From NCBI GenBank assembly GCA_023313575.1, contig JAJTTP010000008.1, forward strand, positions 930,001 to 994,000: a DNA stretch of 64,000 bases, written 5' to 3'. Below are positions 11,109 to 22,773 of this stretch, in pieces (position 1 is the first letter of the stretch; every line of letters starts with the position of its first letter). Under the pieces are notes generated by a model. That model was not told the DNA's origin. It saw only the letters and a list, made by a program, of their open reading frames with translations, and searched no databases. The translations under genes were made by a program, and so were the position numbers. The DNA is from Eutypella sp. D-1 (Eukaryota; Ascomycota; Sordariomycetes; Xylariales; Diatrypaceae).

Positions 11109-12615
11109 ATGAAGGTATCGGTCGTTTCTCAAATTTTATCCGGCGCAAGCGCCGTGTCCGCCGCGGCGTGCCCACACGTCGTACACATTCCTTTTACTAC
11201 GAAATTCGAAGTTGTTACGCTGGAAGAAGCCCAAGCCAAAGCCGCCAACGATCCTGGTTTCATCGAGTACCAGGCCTCGCTCGGCATTGATGTCGGTCTC
11301 ATCAATGTCAACGTGACTCTCGACCTCAACACCACGCTCCCTAAGCTCCCTCTTCCCCTCCCCGGCCTCGGTGGCGGGTACCCGACGGCCGACGACAAGA
11401 AGGACGAGCCCCCGGCGCCGCCGCCCGCCCCCGAGCATGGTAGCACATACCCGACCTCCCCCAGCCCGGGCTCCTACCCCGTCGGTAGTGGAAGCTCCTA
11501 CCCAACCAAACCCCTCGAGGGTCGCGCTGAGGGGTGCACCAACCCCGCCATCCGCGTTGAATGGCGCAACATGAAGGATGCCGACAAGAAGTCCTTCGTC
11601 AACGCGGTTACTTGCTTGTAAGCCATTCTACCTATCATATCAATCGCAGGGGTTCCACACAGCACGATTCCGTATTCGACGATGCCTGGATCGAGCACAG
11701 CCCGAAATGACTCCGATTATTGCATCTACGGCCCACCTGCCAGTCGTTGAAATAGGTTGCTAATTCCGCATATAGGATGGACAAGGAGCCTATCGGCATC
11801 TCGAACGGAGCCGCCAAGAACCTCTACGAGGAGCTCGTCTACGCCCACCAGCAGCAGCACATGTCTATTCACCAGGCTGCCTCTTTCCTGCCGTGGCACC
11901 GCTACTACACCCACCTCTTCTCCAGGCTCCTTCGCCAGGAGTGTGGCTACCAGGCCCCCTTCCCGTGGTGGGACGAGACCAAGGACTCTGGCAACTTCAC
12001 CAACTCCGGCCTGTTCACCCCCGAGTACTTCGGTACTCTCCGGACCGTCTCGCAGGAGGGCCAGGGTAGCTGTGTGACCGATGGTGTGAGTATCCTCGCA
12101 ACGCCCTTGAATCCGATTCGTCGAATTTGCGGCATGACTGACCCTGATGACAGGCTTTCGCTGGACGCGTCCTGCACATTGGACCCGACGAGCAGAACAC
12201 CGAGCACTGCCTTGCCCGCGGTGAGGACCCGTCCGTCACCTCGAACGTGAACAAGGTCTACGTCGACACTTGCAACTCGCGTACCACCTACGCCGACATG
12301 CGAGAGTGTGTCGAGTTCGGTCCCCACGGTTACGGCCACAACGGCCTCGGCCCCGTCATGGCCGCCGTCTCCGGCTCCCCCAGCGACCCCGCCTTCTTCA
12401 TGCACCACGCATTCATTGATCGCAACTGGAAGACGTGGCAGCTCAAGAAGCCCGAGCGCAACACCAACATCTCTGGCTGCGCCGAGCCCGGCTCTCCCTG
12501 CCCCCAGCTCACCCTCCAGACTACCCTGTCGTCTCTCGGCATCCGCCCCAACGTCACCGTCGGTGACGTCCTCGACACGGAGAACGAGTGGCTGTGCTAC
12601 AAGTACGACTACTAA
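11109..12615 (+). CDS. Tyrosinase (type-3 copper polyphenol oxidase)
   Basis: Oxidises monophenols and/or o-diphenols to o-quinones. Three exons: 11109-11617, 11776-12085 and 12154-12615 (introns 158 and 68 nt), giving 426 aa. Copper A ligands are His194, His202 and His211 in AHQQQHMSIH and FLPWHRYYTH. Copper B ligands are His331, His335 and His358 in HGYGHNG and FFMHHAFIDRNW. The N-terminus is short and hydrophobic with an AxA-like site near residue 19, so secretion is likely but the signal is weak. Before the copper domain lies a Pro/Gly/Ser linker (about 70-140) with four Tyr-Pro pairs. The protein ends shortly after copper B in CYKYDY, without the C-terminal domain that keeps many fungal tyrosinases latent. 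Catechol oxidase activity only is an alternative. No synthase or UstY-type neighbour was seen. Confidence 0.92.
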
Positions 12616-13670
12616 GCTTCTCACCCCCTGAGAAGACATCAAACCGAGCGCTGGGAGTGGCTTCCGCAGCGGCTTTGGGCTTCCAGCAGTTTTTATGCCT
12701 CCCCCCGCTGAGAGGGGCGGGGGGTTTACCCAAACGGCTTATATACCTCTGAACGGTTTCCAGAAGGCTACAATATGTTGACACCACTATCATTAATTTT
12801 CCTTGTTGGTTAGATAACACTCGCTCCTTCTGAATAATACAAACTACAGTGATACCCCGTGCTACAGCTACGAATTTTACGCTTGGCATGTATTCTTTTA
12901 GGGTACCTTAGAACTTCTTCCATACACACACGCACCTATGGCTTCACCATTTCTTGATGAGATCCGTGACGTGGGTTTTTTGAGGCCTTGCTACCTTGAT
13001 GGCCTGAATTGCCTTCTCTTCAGCTTGTATTAAATAAAAAACTTCCAATTTTATCCCTTTTTCAACCAACCCCGTCACGCGCGATTTTGGTGTCGAGTGC
13101 CAGGTTCCCGTACACCGAAGTAAACCTTAATGGGTCAGTCAAAAAACAAAAGCATGTGTCTGGTAGATGGGGTTTCGGGAATTGTCTATGTTGCTGGTGG
13201 AAAATTCGAAGGAAAGGGGAGGGAGGGATGTAACAAGGGGGCGCAATGAGTGATACCACTGACCTCCGGTCTGCGCAAAGCCATAGTCAGCGAATTCACC
13301 TGGTTTCATGATTTTGAGAACATACTTGCGTCGAATGCACGTTGCTGAGAAAGCCCGGCAAAGAGGCCTTCCGTGAAGTTGCTATACTTGCAGTGAACAA
13401 GTCATAACATCGGTCTGCTCTATCTACAGTATCCCACTTGTAGCATTGCCGAAGTCGTAATAGACGGCCAATATCTAAACACGTGCTGATTGGTCGAGGC
13501 ACTCTCGCAGGTGACGTGACGCATTTAGGCACATTACAAGATGATAGCGGACTGTGGAGGTATAGTTGATATCTACTTTCCACCGTGAGTTCGTAGGAGC
13601 TGCGACTTTGACTTCCATATAGCAAGCTTACTCACAACAGCCAACACCGTGATGCACTTCGACCTCAACT
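12616..13670. other. Intergenic spacer
   Basis: About 1.05 kb between the tyrosinase and the secreted protein. Near 12704-12723 there is a GC-rich inverted repeat (CCCCCCGCTGAGAGGGGCGGGGGG region) about 90 nt after the tyrosinase stop. No gene was recognised. Confidence 0.5.
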
Positions 13671-14453
13671 ATGCTCCGACCTAGTATAACAATCAGGGCG
13701 GCAACTATCGCCAGCCTCCTAGCATCGACCACCTGCATCGCGCTACCGAACGTTACGGTCCAACCTCTGGAGGTTAGCTGCGCCTCGTATCCGGGGTACG
13801 ACGAGTCGGCGGGCACGGCGGGGCCCTGGACGGCGGTGGTCGCAGACTCGACCGGGACGGATGTCGAAGGCTTCGGCCTCCAGCCAGTGTTCGCTTTCGC
13901 CGCGGGCGGGGGCAGTTGGGGATTCGTGCGTGATTCCTTACAACCCTCCTTTCCCCCCATCCTCCTAAGCGTGAATAAAATCTCATAGTTGCACTTATTG
14001 TCCAAGAGCTTACCCGGTGGCCCCTATTCATACACACAGATCGTAATCCCAACGACGGACCCCGTGGAGGCAGACCACGTACCCCTGCGTTGCGCGGACA
14101 ACGCGACGATCCAGGCACAGCTGGACGACGGCCGCGGCGGCGTCGGATGGCGGGGTCTAGTGGCGGCGGGGACGCCGGGAGAGCAGGTTCTCGGGTTCGG
14201 GCTGCCTCCGCTGCCGGACCCGAACCTGCGGCTGGAACCGTACGCTCACGTGGCGGTGACCGGCGGCGAGAGGCTTCCGGGCGTGTTCCTAGGCTCCGGC
14301 AACGTCACCTCCTGGGGCTTCAATTACCAGAACACCACTGAGGCCGGCGAGTACTACTATCTGAGGCTGCTGGGCCCGGGACAGGAGAACCCGGCGACGG
14401 GAAAGCCGCTGAACGAGGGGGAGTTCGCCGGCTTCATCAGGATCGGCGATTGA
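13671..14453 (+). CDS. Hypothetical secreted protein with internal duplication
   Basis: Two exons, 13671-13925 and 14040-14453, joined across a 114-nt GTGCGT...CAG intron in phase 0, giving 222 aa. Residues 1-24 are a clear signal peptide (hydrophobic AATIASLLASTTCIA) with likely cleavage near ALP. Three or four NxT/S sites follow (NVT, NAT, NVT, NTT). The two exons carry matching blocks: GFGLQP...GSWGF in the first and GFGLPP...TSWGF in the second. This suggests two copies of one domain with the intron near the boundary. I recognise no enzyme motif. It is a small extracellular protein of unknown function, about 1 kb from the tyrosinase and in the same orientation; a functional link is speculative. 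If the intron were not real, the first frame would stop at 13988. Confidence 0.72.
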
Positions 14454-16833
14454 TGGCTTTTTATTGTTTATAATGGCATGCCATGCTATTCTTCGCCAGT
14501 CCACCTCCTTTGTGTTTATTCTCTAGCTAAACAGGGAGAGTTTAGTCTCTGTTAGATTTAACCTGCTTCACCACCCTCTCACCCTTTGGGGATAACATGA
14601 TGAGAAGTGAAACCTTTCAGGATATCCAATCAACTCCATTCTGCATTTTGTTCCATGTGTTGGACCTAACGACGCTAACGTAGAAGAGGCATATAGCTCA
14701 GTACCGGTCGCGGGCATCAGCTAGCTTGCGCCAGTCTCTTTATCTAAGTCATCCGTGTTCGCTGTAGATGTTTGGTTGTGAATGTTGATCTTGACGTGCA
14801 TAGGAAGCACCTTGAACTGTTCTGTCCATGTGATATCGTGTACTTCAAGAAGAGGGCTGGCGGCATTGTCAGGCATGATGACATATCGACATCGGCATAA
14901 GCATCGAACTATCCACCGCCACCCATAGGATTACAATCCCAAGACGAAATCACCCGAAAGGTCATCATGAGTTCCGTCTAGGGCTGGCCCAGGCCAGTGC
15001 TCGTCGTGGAGACCCCAAGGTTCCACCTACTTATATCTCTACACCACACACAGCAGGACGGCGCCACCAGTCCGGCGGTCTTGCCATCCCCACCTCATAT
15101 ATATATACTCCCAAACCGCGTACCACGGTACCAGGCGGAATACAGCCGCTGCCGAAGCAACAAGGCGCTGCTGTATTTCGTGGTGAGCAACAAGGTTCAT
15201 GTCCGCCTGCCGAGGGGCGCGGCACGCCCTTGAAATAACCGGAGCGGGTAATCTCCCCGTTTGCCGTACCGTACGTTACCATGCCGCGCCGTCGCTTTTC
15301 GCCCCGCCTTTGTTCCGGCGCAGGAACTCGGATCCAGGAGACGGGTGGGTGTTCTGGGGAGGATGAAGATCAGGCAAGCAGGTGGAAGGAAGAGTCTTCT
15401 AATAATGTTAGTGAAGTTAATATTGCTTTGAGAAATAAATAGCTTAGCTGGGCTTATTAATTAATCCCTAGGTTACTTTGTTTTTTTCCTTTTCTTCTTT
15501 TTATTTCTTTTTATTGGTTGTATGGATACCGGAGAGGCCCAACTCATACCCAAGTTGAACGTTGGTCTATACATGTAGCCAGACATGGTTATCTGAAACC
15601 GCAAGGTCATGCAAAAGGCCAACTCGGCAGCGCCTCTATTGCTCTCATAATCTTCTAGCTACCTGTCCCTGCCTATCAACCTGTCACCAACAAAAAAGGC
15701 AAGCCCAAGCTAGGTAAATCTCAAAGCGTTCCACACGAACAACCAACCTGCCGTCCAGGGTCCCCGTCATTAGCGGGTGGCGAAAAAAAAAAAACGAGGT
15801 CTTCAATCGCCGGTGATGACCTCATCGGGGTATGGATTATGGCGCCCAGGTACCGTGGCTATGTATGTACGTTATGCAGAGACATAATAACATGGGGTGG
15901 ACGCTACCAAGGTTACTTCATACTTCATGTAGATCACCACAATGTCGCTCGCCCGCCCCGGTGATTTGCATGGTGACGCTGCGGGTAAAGCTAGTCCGCA
16001 CCGTCTGATGCTTTGCGCATAGAATGATTGATTCCACTGGTGTTCAAGTTTTTTCTTTGGTTTAATTTTTAAGCCAAAAATGTAGTGAAGAAACCTTTCG
16101 GAGTATCCATATACCACGTTCAGTTCTTATTATGATAAGAGGTCTAGGGGGGAGATTGCATGGGTACGTAACGAAGGTCGTCGTCGCTATGACGTACTAG
16201 TTACATCTGATGTTGATTTCTCGAGGGCGGCCGAACCTACATATAGATCATATATATATCCTCCGCCATCAAAACTTAGGTAAACTTTCCGGCAACTACC
16301 CAAAAAACATAGAATTTGCTGTCAAAATTCTTATTAGATATTGGACCGATTTTCCACACTGAAAAAAAGTGAGTCGGTTCTCGTCAAGATCATACATCAT
16401 ATGAAGCTCGTACAAATTGTAGGTATTTTTCTTTTCTTTGTTCCTTTTTGAACGCCGCCCCCCGGAACTCCTTTCAGGGACGCGGACACCCAGGCCAATA
16501 ACTCCGAGTCCCCACCCCTTTTCCTCGGGAAATTATGGCGGTGCCAGGTATGGGGTATGAACGCAGATTCGCAAATATCAAAATTCCTTCATATCTTCCG
16601 TCCAATTTCCTCTGATTCCTGCCCGCCTGGGACGGATGGGTAGATAGGCATCCCGAGTCCTTGATTCTACTTCACCGACCACCCCCACCCCCCTCCCTAA
16701 AAGTCGGATGACTAAGCCCGCCTATCTTCACCCCTATTATCTCGACATTACCACGAGCAATAGCTATTAACGACACCGGTACGGGGTAAAAATAAATAAA
16801 TGGTCGGCGACGACGGAGACAACCCTTGCCAAG
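14454..16833. other. Intergenic spacer
   Basis: About 2.4 kb between convergent genes. It contains short AT and homopolymer stretches (for example a poly-A run at 15784-15794) but no frame with domain-like content and no RNA gene I can support. Confidence 0.55.
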
Positions 16834-17745
16834 TTACTGCTGCAGCTTCTTGGCGCTTTCGGTGATGTAGTTCTGGATGAGCTCGTCGTCGCAGTTGCCA
16901 TGGTTTAGGATCTCGTTCCGGAGGCCAAGGACCTCGTTCTTGAGGTGGTGAGCGTGCTCGGCGAGGAACTTGTTTTCCTGAGCGAGGTGGCGCTCCTGCT
17001 CCTGTAGCGCCTGGATATTTTGCTTGTTCTTCTGCCGGCACTTGTGCGCCGCGATACGGTTCCTCTCGCGATGGCTGAGAGTTCGGGTGCTGCCGCCGCT
17101 GGGATTCTTGTCGGGTGTTTGGTCGATCCCCGCAGCCCCGCGTCGATCCGCCTCCTCGGTCTTGATTGCCATCGCGGACACGCCGACCCCTCGCGGCACC
17201 ATTGGGGCTGCGGGGTTGTGGGTATAGTTACCGACATCTGGGTTCGAGGAAGAGGAGGAATCGTGTATCAGGGCGGGAGGGTCCACAGCACTGGGACCGG
17301 AGAAGCTTTCAGAGCGTGTTGCGCCCGAAGTGAACTGATAAGTGGCAGGGGTTAGCTGCTTGGTCAAGTTCATGTCGGTCCCTGGCACAAGCTGAAGAGA
17401 ATATATAGGTGGGTGCCTAACATCATCTTGCGGCATATTGGAAATATTGGAAATATTAGAAAGGTATGGCTGGTCCTTCAAAGTATCCTTCAAGGCATCC
17501 TCTTCTTCGCTCCTCTCGTGATCAGTCATAGATGGCGAAGGGCGATGTTTACTCAAGAGCGCCGCAGTCTGCATCGAGGCTGGGATGGACTGATCGGGAT
17601 CTGTGGTGGTGGAAGGGCTGAAATCCGGGTCGTCCGGTTGCCAAACAACTGTATCGAAGGGGTCTACTGTCAAATTCTGTTCAATTTCAACAGACTCGTA
17701 TAGATCAGGTCGAGCACCATCACCGGCGCCTGAGGCCGAACACAT
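16834..17745 (-). CDS. bZIP transcription factor, ATF/CREB type
   Basis: Single exon, 303 aa. The C-terminal bZIP has the basic region RERNRIAAHKCRQKNK (about 226-241). Its invariant Asn and the NRxAAxKCR pattern define the ATF/CREB class, which binds TGACGTCA-like sites as dimers. The zipper heptads continue with leucines at about 247, 254, 261, 268 and 275. The N-terminal two thirds are acidic and Ser/Thr/Pro-rich with no fixed fold, typical of an activation region. A short tandem NIS repeat near 97-103 comes from repeated GGAAATATT on the coding complement. There is no obvious Aft1-HRA-type domain, so it is not a straightforward Atf1 orthologue. The ATG at 17745 is the first in frame. Its role, perhaps in stress or secondary metabolism, is inferred only. 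Confidence 0.88.
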   Translation of the reverse strand: MCSASGAGDGARPDLYESVEIEQNLTVDPFDTVVWQPDDPDFSPSTTTDPDQSIPASMQTAALLSKHRPSPSMTDHERSEEEDALKDTLKDQPYLSNISNISNMPQDDVRHPPIYSLQLVPGTDMNLTKQLTPATYQFTSGATRSESFSGPSAVDPPALIHDSSSSSNPDVGNYTHNPAAPMVPRGVGVSAMAIKTEEADRRGAAGIDQTPDKNPSGGSTRTLSHRERNRIAAHKCRQKNKQNIQALQEQERHLAQENKFLAEHAHHLKNEVLGLRNEILNHGNCDDELIQNYITESAKKLQQ

Positions 17746-17840
17746 TGTATCAAATTAAACAGCTCCGTGGCCGAGGAGCTACGAATCAAAAGTCACATTG
17801 AGTCGAGTCTGGATCTGTTCAGTATCAAATGTGTGGTTTG

Positions 17841-17920
17841 TGTTTGCGGGTATGTGTGTATGTGTGTGTGTGTGTGTCTGTAAGAGAATGTTTGTATGTG
17901 TATGTGATTGTGTGCGTGTA
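17841..17920. repeat. TG-rich microsatellite in the bZIP 5' flank
   Basis: An interrupted TG/GT dinucleotide repeat, longest pure part about 17859-17876, lies 100-175 bp upstream of the bZIP start codon. It is followed by a pyrimidine tract at about 17938-17997. It is part of the promoter or 5' leader. Confidence 0.8.
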
Positions 17921-17997
17921 TTTGTTCTCCCTCCCTGGGTTTTTTTCTTCTTTTTTTCTTGTTCTTTTTCCCTCTTCCCTTTTAATTTTCTTTATTA

Positions 17998-20900
17998 GGT
18001 TCAAGGTTGGTGGTTTGTTACAGGTGTTACGAATGCCTATTCAAGTCAGGACAGGCAGGTGTACCTTACTCAAGAAATATATCAGGTACAACCATTAAGG
18101 TATGGAAGAAGTAACGCTCTGTCAATTAATGCGCCCGGATATCATCTAAGCGGGGAAGTGGAAAAGAAAGAAAGAAACCTTCCAAAAAGGCCTGTGACAG
18201 TACCTACCCTACCTTAACTCCTCCTATGATCTTTCCTGTACCTTGGACTTCCCAGGTTGGAGGACCTGTGCCAGTCGCGGATATTGGGGATATTGGGGAA
18301 GCTGCTATGCTTTGCTGCTATGCTTGCTGTTGCTGCTATACCTGCATCCCACCTTTAACCCTAGGATATCCGGAGGAAAGTGCCCGGCCCTTCTCGGTAT
18401 GATGCTATGACGTGTATTTACGTACACAAGCAAGATTTCATCCATAAGAGTCAACTGCATTTCTCCTTCCAGTAATAATTTTCCTATCTACTTACAAAGA
18501 ACTTACATGATAGGCATCTACTTAGATGTATCTAACAGTCAATGAACGGGGCCGCGAATTGGGATGTACTGTGTATGTACTGATAAACAAATTATATTCC
18601 AAGGTTTGTACCTACCTAGATTAGGTACATAATAGTATTATTGGTGTTACCCAGTCGCATTAGATATTACCATTGAGACAAATGCAACTTAGAAAGCATC
18701 AATTATACATACGTAAAATGAACAGATTATTTGATGAAGATGCTGGTTCTTCTCAACCCTATTACAAACCCCCTTTAGGTATATACATGGGATCTGGTAA
18801 TAACTAAGCTGGGGCTCCCAATTGACTGAGTACCTAAATAGGGGAATGGGGGACCAAAGTTCACTGACCCTAAGCCTAAGCCTGTCAATCTGTGACCTCC
18901 TCTAGCTAGGTAGCTGTAGCCAATCATGTAGCTGGGTTTTCCGGCGGCGCGCCGGTCCATTCAGCCATCTGATTCGTCCAGAGCTGACGGACGTTACTCC
19001 GGCCCGCTATGGCATCTGACAAGTCTAGACTAAGTTCCATTAAGTCCACGAAGAGCTCTCAGAAGTCCATAAGTAACGCGGCTAATGCAAGTCTGGACGA
19101 CCCAAGAGCTGGGCAAGCATTAAACAAAACAAAAAAGAAGATGAAGATCTTGAACTTGAGCACATGCATAGTGTATATAGTGTATGCAGATTTGCTGGTA
19201 GTGACGTATAAGCGGAATCAATTTGTCACTTTACATAAACTATTGCTCGGCAGAGACCGCGGTTCTGGCCCTTTTTATTAATCGGATTCCTGTACGAAAT
19301 ATGGGAATTGTTGAATGGGATTCCCTTTTAGACTGGTCACTGCGAGAGAAACGTACGTCATGGTTCAGGGCGACTAGTTTTTTCCCCCTCACCACCAGTT
19401 ATTAATATGCACGGATGCGAAAAGAGAAAACGCAAGCTAGATTTAAACCGGCTATGAACTGATTAAGGAGGCCGCGTTTCCGTACCTCCGGCCGCCCCGG
19501 GAACGCAATGCACGAAACTGAGGTCTAGGCCTCCCCACCTCGGCTCCTGTTCCAGGAACTCAGCCGATCTCGACCTCGGGCCACCTTGTTACGTTCCGTC
19601 TATATCGAATGTCACTGCTAAAATATCTGCCGACGTTGTGGGTATGTTCACAAAAGATTTTATACTCAATTATGCCATGCTCTCGACGGAGCTACGGGCT
19701 GGAGTTCCGTTATAGTATCTGCATGCTATCATGCAAGGAGTAAGCTTTCTTATTGGCATATGTAAGCTAGTTATAAGAGAAGCCGACTTTAGGAGAGAAG
19801 GAGATAGGCGCGAGGGGCCGCAATGATATTGCCGTATGTGATACCCGGTTAATGGTATATATATGCTTATAGACTCTTAATCATCTCGTAGGGTCAATGG
19901 GGGCCCACAAGTATTGTAGAATTCAGATATTCGAAGGTATATGAATAGCGAGAAGTGGATGTTCGGGAAACCGTCTTGTGGCCACTTGGCCACTTAATTA
20001 TTATCATGTGTCTAGTTGTGTTGGGCACGTTAGATAGGATATGTCGTCGATGCGACGCCCTCATCTGATCGGACATGGTCAATCTGACAAATATATCTCG
20101 ATTCGAAGCTAGGCTTGATGACCTGTCGAGCCGACTCAAGATAGATCCCTCGGACCGGTAGTTTTGATGACTCACATGTAAGTTAAAGAGATGTTCCTTG
20201 GCGTACTTGATTAGCTATTTATCAAAATGTCTAGTCATCCGAAGGCGCCGCAGAAACTTTTGAAGCTATTCGCAATCACGTTTTTAGTGGGCATATGAAA
20301 TTTGGGAAATGGGCACTCCAGCCGTTCATTAGCGTGCGCGTTTATGCCCTGCTACGACCGGTGCCGTGCCGGCCCCACACGGTCATATATTCGGGAAACT
20401 TCCGACTTGGAATGAGCGAAGCAGCTTAGGCACATTGGGCTGGGAATAACCCTTAAGATAAGCAGAAGCCGCAAAAGGTTCGCTTGAACCCCGGCTGGTT
20501 TGCTGCCCTGGATATCACTCGACTTGCTTGACACCTAACGAGCGCTACCCATGGAGGCTGTAGGGGTACTGCACTCAGCATCTGGATTGATGCGACTGGA
20601 CCTTTGGACTTTCACGTCGTTGGTTTAAGCTCTCTCAGGGCTGAGGGTCCGCACACCTGCGAGCATGTAGGTGCAAGGGGACGGCGCCACAGCTGTGGGA
20701 GCTTTAGGGATGGGTCCTTTATGGAAGTTGAAGGGTCATTTGATCGGGTAGATCCGTCTGTGGCACTGCTCAGGGACATAAATACGTAGAACTCTTCCAT
20801 CGTACATACTGACAGGAAGTCGCTCAAGATCATCTGAGATCCTGGGGGGTGCACGGACTGGGTGAGACTTTTCATCCTCATCGTTTGTCAATGGAGAATG

Positions 20901-22773
20901 CTATATTCGTCAAGGGCTTTTGAGGATTATGGTTATTTGAATATCTGCAGGTATGTAAAAAGAATGTGATATAGGCTGCAGGGTAAAATGTGCCGCAAGC
21001 ATCCGAATCTAACCTACGTCGGGAGCACCAAGGATACGTCATCGCATACGTACTTGTCAGCCCGTGTAAGTTGGAGAGGGAGGACCTTGGGAGGATGCGA
21101 CGACGACCTTACTAGTGGAGTTAGGCGGGCTTACTCAGGACCGTCATGGCCCCGTACAAACCGTATACGATATTCTGTGATCTCCATGATATACACCCTA
21201 CATACCACAGGCTGCAACTCCGCGGTGATCTTATCACGTTTATGGGTAAAAGGATTTGGCCTCCAAGTCGCCATGTCGGGCTTGGCTGACATGCTGACTG
21301 ACCAGAAGTCGGGAATTTGGTATGTAGTGCAGAGAGCCTGAGAGAGCCCAAGAATGATTGATTGATGCCTGTTATGTTGTACCGAGTGGAAGGAAAAAAA
21401 GAAAAGGGGGAAAAGGAAAAGAAGCTAACATCCTTGACTCTCCCTGCCTGATTGGTATCCGACTTGCCGATGTCTACGAAGGCTCCACATGCCATGGGTT
21501 AGGTTTACCTACCTATGTGGGTAAGAGATAAACGCGTGCCCCAGACCGATTTATTCGAAACATCTTGTCATTCCATCTTATCATCATTCTTCTCTACCTA
21601 TATGTTTCCTTGATGCAATCGCACACTTTACCCCCCGAGAGGCCTTTTTTCCACCAGACAACTCGAGCCGAAACTTACATAGAACTAGAGAGATGAAACT
21701 GTAGGGAATGTTCGAATGGGCCGTGGTTGCACGCATGGTACACACGCATAATCGGCTGATAAAAGCTGACGGCGCTACCTACGCAGCTAAATTGCGTTTG
21801 GTAGGCGAGTAGGGCTCCGAGTGCCGTGCGACAGGGGTCGATATCGTATTCCCCGAGTGGAGCCTGATTTAGGGGGGGCCCCTAACTAATGTACATGGCA
21901 TGGCATAGGCAGTGAGTAAGGCTCAGCTGAAGTTGACTGGTTGGCTGGCGGCAACTTCAAGTTGGTTGGTTGGTTGGACGGGAATTCCTTTTTAGACGCC
22001 CGGATTCATTCTTTCTACAGATGTATGTACACTACTGACTAGATCCACTCCGCCACTTTTTGGAGATCGATCTCACTTGTCCGCCTATGAACCGAATCGT
22101 CCCAAGCGGGCAGGACGCACCGCGGGACGCTTGACAGATCACTACTCTAGCCGGCCCTCGTTGGAGGACTGGCGAGGAAGAAACATTATGTGAAACGACG
22201 CCGGCCGAGCTGACACGAAGGCCACTATCCTGTATCGGGCTTACTGCTTCAATCGAACCCAAGGGCCCAGGCTCGGTTAGGGGGGAACCCAACCCAGGGA
22301 ATACGATGGCCGTCCCACATCGCCGCGCGCAACCGAACACTACCACTATTATGGCATCTTTCTATGGTGAACCAGTGAGGCTTGGCAGGGTTCAGCCGCC
22401 CATCCGCCCAATTTGGTTGAGCTTGAACCGTCCCATCGGGGGGCCGGTACATTTTTTTCATGCGCCTCCAATGATATATCTCCACGATCCGCCCCTCCCC
22501 CTGGGGAGGATCTCCCCCGGATCTCTTTGTTTTAAAAGATTTCTTGCTTCCCGCCATCGTCGATCGTCTCAGCTAGCTTCTAGTCCAAAAGTCAGCTGGC
22601 ACCGAAAGCAAACAAAAGGTTCCCCGTAACCTCGAAGAGAAGACCTCGTACGTATAGCTATCGTATCGAGCGATAGTACCGGCGGTCAAACCGGACCAAC
22701 CCCAAACCCACTTAACCCAGTCATCCACCGCTGCTGCCGTTTCGCCGGCTCGGAAGCCCGGACGACGAACAAG
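17998..22773. other. Gene-free region, about 4.8 kb
   Basis: Between the bZIP gene and the repeat-bearing surface protein. Frames of 60-124 codons on both strands lack domain features. The best is an ATG frame at 19009 with a Ser/Lys-rich start, which I do not accept as a gene. A TTGG tetranucleotide repeat lies near 21960-21976. No RNA gene is supportable. Confidence 0.5.

Noticed and set aside
19009..19281. 90-codon frame with Ser/Lys-rich start
   Set aside because: No homologue recognised and no supporting context; ends in random-looking hydrophobic sequence.
20470..20510. Possible tRNA B-box (GGGTTCAAGC on the complement)
   Set aside because: No matching acceptor and anticodon stems could be built around it; the same was true for similar B-box-like strings near 9.88 kb and 22.25 kb.
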